From assembly GCA_012269805.1 (NCBI GenBank), contig JAAXJP010000140.1, positions 1-12,687 on the forward strand: a DNA stretch of 12,687 nucleotides, given 5' to 3'. The position numbers and the translations under genes were made by a program. The notes under the pieces are model-generated. The model did no database searches, had not been told where the DNA came from, and saw only the letters and a list, made by a program, of their open reading frames with translations. Every line of letters starts with the position of its first letter. Positions within the stretch are counted from its first letter, which is position 1. The DNA comes from Rubrivirga sp. Lineage in GTDB: Bacteria; Bacteroidota; Rhodothermia; Rhodothermales; Rubricoccaceae. Below are positions 1 through 6,083 of this stretch, piece by piece.

Positions 1-555
1 GGGCCGTCGCGATGACCGGGGCCGGCACGCCGAGGTCGACGGCGGCCTCGACCGTCCATCGCCCCTGCCGGAGTCGGGGCCGAACGGGGCGACGCCGTCG
101 GGGGGCGGCGCGAGGGTCCGGAAGGCGGGCTCGAGGCGGGCCACGGCCTCCGCGTCGCCCTCGGCCATCAGCGAGTACCCGCTCTCCAGGCCCCACACGC
201 CGACGTCGACAACGTGCACGCCGCGCTCCCGGGCCGCCTCGGCGTGGGCGAGCGCGTCGGTCCACCGGCTGTTCGAGCCGTCGACGAGGACGTCGCCGGG
301 TTCGAGCACGCCGAGGGCGGCGGCGACGGGGTCGTGCGTGACCTCGCCACTGGGCAGCATCAGCCAGACGACGCGGGGCGCCGCCAGTCGGTCGTGGAGG
401 TCGGGCCACTCGGGGGCCGCCTCTGCCCCGGCCTCGACGGCCGTTTCCACCGGCCCGTCGCTCCGGTTGTGCACGCCGACGCGGTGTCCCCCGCGGAGCA
501 GGCGGAGGGCCATGTCGAGGCTCATGCGCCCGAGGCCGACGAGTCCGATGTCCAT
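1..555 (-). pseudogene. Decayed 6-phosphogluconate dehydrogenase-like gene (YqeC/GndA, NAD type), runs off the left edge
   Basis: The family oxidatively decarboxylates 6-phosphogluconate to ribulose 5-phosphate in the cytosol. The reading frame from the ATG at 555 begins MDIGLVGLGRMS, an N-terminal Rossmann fold with the dinucleotide motif GxGxM but S12 where the third glycine is usual. VVWLMLPSG, GDVLVDGSNS and VWGLESGYSLM are recognisable family blocks. Three things look broken. First, the family reads DxGTSGG before the VWGL-type block; here DVG runs straight into VWGL at about 198/199, losing the substrate-binding TSGG. Second, at about 67-84 the frame passes from FGP, the start of the GPxGxGH(F/Y)xKMxHNG block, directly to DSG, which belongs roughly 80-100 residues later, so the catalytic Lys/His helix is missing. 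Third, the following C-terminal block QGRWTVEAAVDLG is one frame away, readable only from base 67 downward. No stop occurs before the edge because of the high GC. Sequencing or assembly error is the alternative explanation. Confidence 0.8.
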
Positions 556-646
556 CGCTTGGAGAGGGGGCGAAACCCTCGCACGGCCCCCGGCCGCGAG
601 GGGCCACGGTGGGCGGCTGGTTCTCCGCCGCCGCCCCAAACAGAAT

Positions 647-673
647 GCGCCCCGGTCGTGGAGACCGGGGCGC
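647..673 (-). terminator. Rho-independent-like terminator after tRNA-Lys
   Basis: A perfect 11-bp inverted repeat (GCGCCCCGGTC at 647-657, GACCGGGGCGC at 663-673) has a 5-base loop. It starts 8 bases past the 3' end of the tRNA in the direction of transcription. On the minus strand the stem is followed by ATTCTGTTT, a weak but real T-enriched tail. It most likely ends the tRNA transcript. Confidence 0.75.
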
Positions 674-680
674 GTCGGAG

Positions 681-754
681 TGCCCCCACCAGGACTCGAA
701 CCTGGGACACGCGGATTAAGAGTCCGCTGCTCTAACCAACTGAGCTATAGGGGC
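681..754 (-). tRNA. tRNA-Lys (anticodon CTT)
   Basis: The 74-nt cloverleaf folds completely: acceptor stem GCCCCTA/TGGGGGC with discriminator A, D stem GCTC/GAGC, anticodon stem GCGGA/TCCGC closing the loop CTCTTAA, and T stem CCAGG/CCTGG with loop TTCGAGT. The anticodon is CTT, reading lysine AAG codons, the expected major lysine codon in such a GC-rich genome. The 3' CCA is not encoded (the genome continues CTCCG), so it must be added by a CCA-adding enzyme. A strong hairpin terminator follows. Confidence 0.97.
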
Positions 755-811
755 ACCCGCAAGGTACAGAGCCCCTCCGCGAGGGCAAGCGGAGGCGCTA
801 TGAATGCGTCA

Positions 812-845
812 CCGCCCGCCTCGACGGTTCCACCGAGGCGGGCGG
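812..845 (-). terminator. GC-rich 12-bp hairpin downstream of the lipoprotein gene
   Basis: A perfect inverted repeat (CCGCCCGCCTCG at 812-823, CGAGGCGGGCGG at 834-845) with a 10-base loop begins 10 bases after the stop codon at 856. There is no T-tract after it on the minus strand, so it may stop RNA polymerase only with Rho's help, or stabilise the mRNA 3' end. It shares its CCGCCTCG/CGAGGCGG core with the hairpins at 6011-6044 and 8502-8523. Confidence 0.55.
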
Positions 846-855
846 GGCGCCGAGG

Positions 856-1467
856 TTAGCGGCTCGCGCGCGCGGCGCCCGCGAACGTGACCGGGAACGC
901 GATGTCGACGTCGATCTCGTCGCTCGTCGCCGCCGAGCTCGTCTTCGGGCCCTCGTCGAAGTGGTAGAGGACGGCGTTCATGGTGCCGGTGCCCGAGGCG
1001 CCAGCGGCGGTCACCACCTGGAACGAGAGGCCGACCGCGAAGTCGCCGCCGTTCTCGTCGTCCGACGTGTAGTCGCTCTCCGTGTCCGTGATGGTCACGG
1101 TCCCGGCCGAGGCCGGGGTGAGCGTGTAGCGGAAGAGGTGCTCCTCGGACTCCTCCTCGACCTCCTCGGTGATGTCCTCCCCGTTGATCGTGTCGCGGAG
1201 CTCGATCGACCCGTCGTAGGTCGTGCCCGGCGTGAGGGTGAGGGTCGAGGGCGAGAACGTGAGGCCGGCGCCGTCGCCGTCGGGGTCGGAGGCCGCGATC
1301 GTGACGGCCGAGCCGCCGCCCTGGGGCGTCAGCGTGAGCGTGACCTGCGTGATGAGCTCCTCCTCGCCGGCGCCGTCGTCGGGCTCCGTAGAGTCGCAGG
1401 CGGTGAGGGAGAGGGAGCCTAGAAGGGCGAGTGCGGCGAGAGCGCGCGCAGGGGGGGAGGTAAACAT
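856..1467 (-). CDS. Acidic surface lipoprotein, partner of a TonB-dependent receptor
   Basis: The product is a 203-residue lipoprotein with a hydrophobic signal and lipobox LTAC (residues 21-24), so Cys24 should be lipidated and the protein anchored in the outer membrane. The mature part is strongly acidic and Thr/Asp-rich and looks all-beta: EELITQVTLTLTP near 36-48, then SDPDGDG, and a striking ITEEVEEESEEH block at 99-110. From memory, this pattern (EELITTVTLTLTPxGGG, DPDGDG, EDITEEVEEE) matches a Bacteroidota family sometimes labelled 'type 1 periplasmic binding fold', often next to TonB receptors. Its biochemical function is not known to me. The start at 1467 places the signal peptide at the N-terminus; an in-frame ATG at 1509 would add 14 residues before it. 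The 20 bases upstream are 18/20 pyrimidines with no Shine-Dalgarno. It is third in the unit, 102 bases after the receptor gene, and the acidic patch could bind cations (inference). Confidence 0.85.
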   Translation of the reverse strand: MFTSPPARALAALALLGSLSLTACDSTEPDDGAGEEELITQVTLTLTPQGGGSAVTIAASDPDGDGAGLTFSPSTLTLTPGTTYDGSIELRDTINGEDITEEVEEESEEHLFRYTLTPASAGTVTITDTESDYTSDDENGGDFAVGLSFQVVTAAGASGTGTMNAVLYHFDEGPKTSSAATSDEIDVDIAFPVTFAGAARASR

Positions 1468-1538
1468 GGAGGAGGAGGGATGAGTGGGCGCCGCCGCCCG
1501 AGGGACCAACCAGTCCGCTCGCCGGCGACAGGGAACGG

Positions 1539-1553
1539 CCGGGAGGGTCCCGG
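1539..1553 (-). other. Small hairpin between receptor and lipoprotein genes
   Basis: CCGGGA (1539-1544) and TCCCGG (1548-1553) form a 6-bp stem with a GGG loop, 16 bases past the receptor stop codon at 1570. It has no T-tract. It could be a partial terminator or processing site setting the ratio of receptor to lipoprotein message, or it could be chance in GC-rich sequence. Confidence 0.3.
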
Positions 1554-1569
1554 GCCGAGTCGGGGTCGC

Positions 1570-3894
1570 CTAGCCGAGCGGGACCGCCACGCGGAGCGTG
1601 ACGTTGCGGCCGGGCTCGTCGACGAAGTAGCGGAAGCGCCCGAGGGCGTCGCGGTACCGGACGTCGAACAGGTTCTGAACGCCGAGCTGAACCCGGAGCG
1701 GGGCCCCGGCCCAGTCGACCGTGCCGCCGAGGCGGAGCCCGACGAGCGTGTAGGCGGGCGGGTACGGCGCGGCGAGGTAGGCCCCGGGCTGGACCCGGTC
1801 CTGCCGCGTCACGTGCTGGAGGTCGGCCTCGGCGAAGAGGCCGTCGAGCCCGAGCACGCGGCCGGGCTCGACGCGGACGTGCCCGCCGAGCCGGTCCGAC
1901 GGCACGCCGTAGAGCGGGCCGCCGAGGTCGAGGTTGTCGGCGCGGAGGAGCGACGCCCGCGCGCCGACGTCGAGCCAATCGAACGGCCGGACTTCGAGCT
2001 GGGCGTCGACACCCGCCAACCGGGCGTCGGTGTGGGTGTACGCGAACGTCGGGAAGGTGCCCCGGATCGTGACCGTCGGGTCCGGCCGCTCGAGCGCGTA
2101 GACGTAGTCGAACACGTGGTTGACGTAGGCCGCGACCTCGGCGCTCACGCGGTCGCTCTCGTGGCGGAGCGTGGCGTTGACGTCGAGGCTCCGCTCGACG
2201 CCGAGGTCGGGGTCGCCGATCTCGAACTGGGCCGTCCCGTGGTGGACGCCGAACGAGTACAGCTCGCTCACGTTGGGCGGGCGCCACGCGCTGCCCACGT
2301 TACCGGCGAGGCTCCACGAGTCGGAGATCGAGTAGAGCCCGCCGAGCACGGCCGCCCCGCCCACGAACGTCCGGCGGACGTCGTCGAACCCACGCGTCTG
2401 GAAGTTGCGCGGGAAGGCCCGTTGCGTCCGAGCATCGAGGCGGAGGCCGGCGTCGAGCGTGAGACGGCGCGTCGCGGCGTACGATCCGTGGGCGAACAGG
2501 CCGCCGTCGTAGGCCCGGAAGTTGGGGACGAGGAAGCCCGCCTCGCCATTCCGGTTGGCCTGCGTCCGCGCCTGGAGTCCGAGCACGAGCCGCGCCCGGT
2601 CCGACAGGTTCGGCTCGACCTTAACGTCAAGCGACTGCGTGAGGAGCGAGAGGTCGAACGAGGGCTCTTCGCCCGGCGCCTCCTCGAACCGCCCGTGCGC
2701 GTCGAACTCCTGGCGGCGGTTGTTCTGGACGGCGTACTGCGCGTCGACGTGGTGCCCGTCGCCGAACGTGGTGTGGGCGTGGAGGCTCGCCACGTCGTGC
2801 GTCACGACCTGCTTGGGCGCCTCGATCTCGTACGAGAACCGGTAGTCCCAATCGGGGTCCGGGCCGCCGCGCGCGATGATCGCCTCGAGGTTGCGCTGGT
2901 TGCCGAAGTGCGAACCCTTGTAAATCCCGAGCTCGGTGGCGTACCGGCGGAGGTGCCCGTCGACCTCGAGCGGGCCGCGGCGGTAGCCCAGCGTGAGGTG
3001 CCCGGCGGCCTCGGCGAACGCCGAGTTCCGGATGACGACGTCGGGCGTCCGTGCGTCGCCGGCGCGGCGGAGCGAGCCCTGGAGCCGCCACGCGAAGCCG
3101 GGCAGCGCCTCCGAGGCGCCCTCGATCACGGCCGAGCCCGCCGCCTGGCCGCTGTTCGAGAACGCCTGGAACGAGAGGTCGCCACCGAGGCCCGGCTCGA
3201 AGACGAGGTCGGGGTCGTCGATCCGGACGACGCCGCCGATGGCGCCCGCCCCGTACTCGACGCCGGCCGCGCCCTTGACCACCTCGATCCGCCCGGCCGC
3301 GAACGGGTCGATCTCGGGCGCGTGCTCGCCGCCCCACTGCTGGCCCTCCTGCCGGACCCCGTTCTCGAGGATCAGCACGCGGTCGGAGTGGAGCCCGCGG
3401 ACGACGGGCTTCTGGATCGTCGGGCCGGTCGAGAGCGACGTGACGCCGTTGAGCTGGGCGAGCGTCTCGCCGAGCGAGGCGCCGCGGAGCTCCTCGAGGT
3501 CCTCGGCGTCGAGCACGTCGACGGCGCGCGTGTCGCGCCCGAGCCGCTCCTGCGCCTCGTCGGCCGTGACCTCGACCTCGCCGAGCACGTCCTCGACCGG
3601 CGCGAGGCGGACGTCGAGCGGCGCCGTCCGCGACAGGTCCACGACGTCGCGGAACGTCTCGTAGCCGACGAAGCTCACGACGACGGTCGCCGTGTCGGTG
3701 GGCAGGTCGGAAAGGGTAAACCGCCCGTCCGTGTCGGCGGCCGCCGCGCGGTCGAGTGCGGGCAGGCGGACGGCGGCGCCGGGGAGCGGGTCGCCTGTCG
3801 CCGCGTCGGTCACACGGCCGGAGAGGGACTGGGCGGAAGCCGCGGTGCCGATCAAGGCAAACGCGACCGCCAGGAGAAAGCGGGGGGAGGTCAT
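1570..3894 (-). CDS. TonB-dependent outer-membrane receptor with N-terminal carboxypeptidase-like domain
   Basis: The product is a 774-residue ligand-gated outer-membrane transporter powered by TonB-ExbBD. In order: signal peptide 1-22 (cleavage after ASAQ), a carboxypeptidase D regulatory-like beta domain (about 23-98, SLSGRVTDAATGDPLPGA and SFVGYETF), a likely TonB box EVEVTADE (106-113), the plug domain (about 118-230, with VVRGLHSDRVLILENGV, RIEVVKGAAGVEYG and AGAIGGVVRI), then the 22-strand barrel ending RNVTLRVAVPLG. Barrel segments such as NVSELYSFGVHHGTAQFEIGD and GDGHHVDAQY carry His pairs. I recall ELYxxGxHHG from ZnuD-like metal receptors and their relatives. The start at 3894 gives the signal peptide; an in-frame ATG at 3945 would add 17 residues. 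No Shine-Dalgarno is visible. It lies between a His/Cys-rich exported protein and an acidic lipoprotein, suggesting transition-metal or metal-chelate uptake. The substrate is inferred; the receptor family is certain. Confidence 0.95.
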   Translation of the reverse strand: MTSPRFLLAVAFALIGTAASAQSLSGRVTDAATGDPLPGAAVRLPALDRAAAADTDGRFTLSDLPTDTATVVVSFVGYETFRDVVDLSRTAPLDVRLAPVEDVLGEVEVTADEAQERLGRDTRAVDVLDAEDLEELRGASLGETLAQLNGVTSLSTGPTIQKPVVRGLHSDRVLILENGVRQEGQQWGGEHAPEIDPFAAGRIEVVKGAAGVEYGAGAIGGVVRIDDPDLVFEPGLGGDLSFQAFSNSGQAAGSAVIEGASEALPGFAWRLQGSLRRAGDARTPDVVIRNSAFAEAAGHLTLGYRRGPLEVDGHLRRYATELGIYKGSHFGNQRNLEAIIARGGPDPDWDYRFSYEIEAPKQVVTHDVASLHAHTTFGDGHHVDAQYAVQNNRRQEFDAHGRFEEAPGEEPSFDLSLLTQSLDVKVEPNLSDRARLVLGLQARTQANRNGEAGFLVPNFRAYDGGLFAHGSYAATRRLTLDAGLRLDARTQRAFPRNFQTRGFDDVRRTFVGGAAVLGGLYSISDSWSLAGNVGSAWRPPNVSELYSFGVHHGTAQFEIGDPDLGVERSLDVNATLRHESDRVSAEVAAYVNHVFDYVYALERPDPTVTIRGTFPTFAYTHTDARLAGVDAQLEVRPFDWLDVGARASLLRADNLDLGGPLYGVPSDRLGGHVRVEPGRVLGLDGLFAEADLQHVTRQDRVQPGAYLAAPYPPAYTLVGLRLGGTVDWAGAPLRVQLGVQNLFDVRYRDALGRFRYFVDEPGRNVTLRVAVPLG

Positions 3895-3936
3895 CGATGC
3901 TGTCGCAGGACCGCAGACGCGCGGTCGGAGCCAGGG

Positions 3937-3977
3937 CCGGCGCACGCGCGCCGGACGAACGGCTGCCCGGGGGCAGC
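3937..3977 (-). other. Two small hairpins in the leader of the receptor gene
   Basis: CCGGCGC (3937-3943)/GCGCCGG (3948-3954) and GCTGCC (3962-3967)/GGCAGC (3972-3977), each with a 4-base loop, fill most of the 84-bp gap between the small exported protein and the receptor. Neither has a T-tract. They could be an attenuator or mRNA processing element inside one operon, or simple GC-rich noise. Confidence 0.3.
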
Positions 3978-3978
3978 G

Positions 3979-4323
3979 CTAGGCGACAGCGGGGGGGCCT
4001 CGGGCCGGGGCGACCGCCCGGCGAAAATCGACGAGGGCCTCGACCACATCGGCCGGCGTCTCGACGTCGGTGTCGGCCGGCGTGGCCCGGCGGGCCTCGG
4101 CGATCACGCCGCCGAGGCCGGCGCAGACGGCGCAGCCGAGGGCGTGGACGTCGCCGCCCGCGCACGGCGTCGACACGTGGTCGGCGTCGTCCGAGTGGTG
4201 ATCCGCCGCGTGCGACTGCTGGGCCTCCGCCCACTCGACCGCGTGCGCCGCCCCGTGGACGGTCGACGCGCCGAGCCCCGCGAGGAGCACGGCGAGCAGG
4301 AGCAGGGCGGGGGCGCGGCGCAT
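3979..4323 (-). CDS. Small exported His/Cys-rich protein, DUF2946-like, first gene of the uptake unit
   Basis: The product is a 114-residue protein starting at the ATG at 4323; an in-frame start 17 codons upstream (4374) would bury the signal peptide. Residues 4-28 form a hydrophobic signal or anchor helix. The short mature part has many potential metal ligands: H23, H27, H38, H42, H43, H49, C54, H60 and the pair C64/C67 in HALGCAVCAGL. It ends in ARGPPAVA. The layout of leader, His cluster, HxxxCxxC and terminal RxPPA resembles DUF2946-type proteins, which often sit beside TonB-dependent metal receptors; I recognised this by eye only. It lies 84 bases upstream of the receptor gene on the same strand, so it is probably co-transcribed. 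A periplasmic metal-binding or sensing role is inference. A heme-binding role is possible but less likely because there is only one CxxC and no CxxCH. Confidence 0.75.
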   Translation of the reverse strand: MRRAPALLLLAVLLAGLGASTVHGAAHAVEWAEAQQSHAADHHSDDADHVSTPCAGGDVHALGCAVCAGLGGVIAEARRATPADTDVETPADVVEALVDFRRAVAPARGPPAVA

Positions 4324-4410
4324 GGGGGTCCAACGTACGAACGCGCCCAGCGGTGCCCGCCTCGGCGATCTCACGAAGACTCCGGGGAAGAGGCGCCGGG
4401 GCGGGCCGGG

Positions 4411-5949
4411 TCAGCGCGCGACCGTGAGCGGGAGCGCCGCGGTCGCCTCCGCCGTGGACACCCGGACGACGTAGAGACCCGCCGGCAGGCCCCCGAGCGG
4501 CACGCGCACCCCGTGCGGCCCCGCGGCCCGCGCGCCCGAGAACCGGCGGACGACGCGACCGAGCAGGTCGACGACGGCGACCTCCACCGCCCCCGTCTGC
4601 GCGAGGTCGAACGAGACGGCCACGTCGGCGGTGGCCGGGTTCGGGGCGAGCGCGAGCGCCAGCGCGGAGCCCGGCCCGTCCTCCGCCGACACGTTGTCGA
4701 GGAAGTCGACCTCGATCCCCTCGCCGAACTCGCTCGTGTTGCCGTCGGCGTCGGTCGCTGTGGCCGTGAGGAAGAGGTCGGCCTCGACCGGCTCTGCGAG
4801 CTCCACCGAGAACGCGGCGTCGCCGCCGGCGTCCGTGGTGACGTCGACGGCGCCGACGAACACCTCGCCCTCGCCGAAGCCGTCGGCGTCGAGCACCTCG
4901 CTGGCGAACAGCTCGACGCGGAACGTCGCGTTCGGGGCCGAGTCGAGCGTGCCCTCGACCGTCGTCGTGCCCGTGTTCGCGAAGGTCGTGGCCGCGTCGA
5001 GGACCGGATAGTTCTGGAACCCGTTGGGCCCGTCGTCACCGTCGCCCGGGTCGTTGGGCGTCTGCCCCCCTCCCGTGGTCTCCTGGAGCTCGATCCCCCG
5101 GTCGGTGTTGCCGAAGATGGCGTTGCCGAGGACCGCGTTGCGGACGGACGAGGCGCCGTCGACCTGTACGCCGTTGTCGCCGTTGTAAGCGATCACGTTC
5201 CCCTCGCCCGGGCCGGTCCCGCCGACGAGGGTGTCGGTCGCCCCGTCGTCGGCCTCGACGCCGTCGTCGCCGTTGCCGAGCGGGCTCACGCCGTCGGCGG
5301 CCACGCCGATGTAGTTGCCCTGGACCGTGTTCCGGCCGGCCTCGAAGTCGAACGCATCGAGCTCGATGCCGTCCTGCCCGTTCCCGGACAGAACGTTGCG
5401 GGCCGACGGGGAGGCTCCCCCGACGACGTTGTCGAACGACTCGATCGTGATCCCGTCGTCTTGGTTCGGGCGGGCCACCAGCCCCGCCACGTCCGTCCCG
5501 ACGTAGTTGCACTCGAACGTGTTGCCGCCCTCGCCTTCCACGTCGATCCCGTCGTCGCCGAACCGGTTGATGACGAGGCCGCGAACGGTCGACCCGCCGC
5601 CGATCTCGAACACGAGGCCGTCCGAGCTGCTCCCGGCGTTCCGGCCGTCGAGCTCGATCATGAGCGTGGCCGGCCACGTCGAGCAGTCGGCGCCGGGCTG
5701 GGTGAGCCCGTCGATCACGACGGCCTCGATAAGGGCCGGGAGCTCCGACGACGGTCGGATCGTGTGGGGCCCGTCGCCCGGAATGGCGAACGCGATGGTG
5801 TCCGGGGCGCTTCCGTTCCGTTGGTTGTTGGCGTCGAAGATGGCCTGGAGGAGCGAGCCCGTCCCACTGGGGTTCGTCGTGGTGACGGTGAACGTGGTCT
5901 GGGCCGCAGCGGTCGGGGCGAGGAGGGCGGCGAGGAGCAAGACGCGCAT
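4411..5949 (-). CDS. Secreted beta-helix protein with type IX secretion C-terminal sorting domain
   Basis: The product is a 512-residue protein. Residues 1-16 are a Sec signal peptide (MRVLLLAALLAPTAAAQ). Residues 17-110 resemble the N-terminal region of CSLREA-type proteins (TVTTTNPSGTGSLLQAI, DGLTQPGA). About 115-290 is a right-handed parallel beta-helix made of repeats such as NVLSGNGQDGIELD, NTVQGNYIG and NVIAYNGDNGVQVDG. About 313-408 is a bacterial Ig-like domain ending TATATDADGNTSEF. Residues 433-512 are a T9SS type A sorting domain (LAPNPATADV, VVDLLGRVVRRF, GLPAGLYVVRV). It should be exported by Sec, crossed through the outer membrane by T9SS, and released or anchored at the surface; no enzymatic residues are recognisable. 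The start at 5949 gives a clean signal peptide; an ATG at 5976 would add nine residues. The leader is 16/20 pyrimidines. It seems to be a single-gene unit. Confidence 0.92.
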   Translation of the reverse strand: MRVLLLAALLAPTAAAQTTFTVTTTNPSGTGSLLQAIFDANNQRNGSAPDTIAFAIPGDGPHTIRPSSELPALIEAVVIDGLTQPGADCSTWPATLMIELDGRNAGSSSDGLVFEIGGGSTVRGLVINRFGDDGIDVEGEGGNTFECNYVGTDVAGLVARPNQDDGITIESFDNVVGGASPSARNVLSGNGQDGIELDAFDFEAGRNTVQGNYIGVAADGVSPLGNGDDGVEADDGATDTLVGGTGPGEGNVIAYNGDNGVQVDGASSVRNAVLGNAIFGNTDRGIELQETTGGGQTPNDPGDGDDGPNGFQNYPVLDAATTFANTGTTTVEGTLDSAPNATFRVELFASEVLDADGFGEGEVFVGAVDVTTDAGGDAAFSVELAEPVEADLFLTATATDADGNTSEFGEGIEVDFLDNVSAEDGPGSALALALAPNPATADVAVSFDLAQTGAVEVAVVDLLGRVVRRFSGARAAGPHGVRVPLGGLPAGLYVVRVSTAEATAALPLTVAR

Positions 5950-6010
5950 GAGCGAGGGGAAGGGGGTCCCCCCCATAAGCGGAATCCTCAGCCCGACCGG
6001 CTCACGTCGT

Positions 6011-6055
6011 CCGCCTCGGGCTCCCCGCGGAGGGCCCGAGGCGGGCCCGAGGCGG
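6011..6055 (-). terminator. Inverted plus tandem 11-bp repeat between cdc48-like and T9SS genes
   Basis: CCGCCTCGGGC (6011-6021) pairs with GCCCGAGGCGG at 6034-6044, and the same 11-mer is repeated immediately at 6045-6055. Two alternative stems can therefore form with the single opposite arm. It lies 29-73 bases past the stop of the AAA+ gene on the minus strand and has no T-tract. A terminator or 3'-end stabiliser for the AAA+ transcript is the likely role. Confidence 0.5.
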
Positions 6056-6083
6056 GAGGGGCGGCCGCGCTGTCGCGTCACGG

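Noticed and set aside
4324..4410. Possible Bacteroidota -7 box (TACGTTGG, compare TAnnTTTG) upstream of the small His/Cys protein
   Set aside because: It has one mismatch and no TTG at the proper distance upstream, so it is not above chance.
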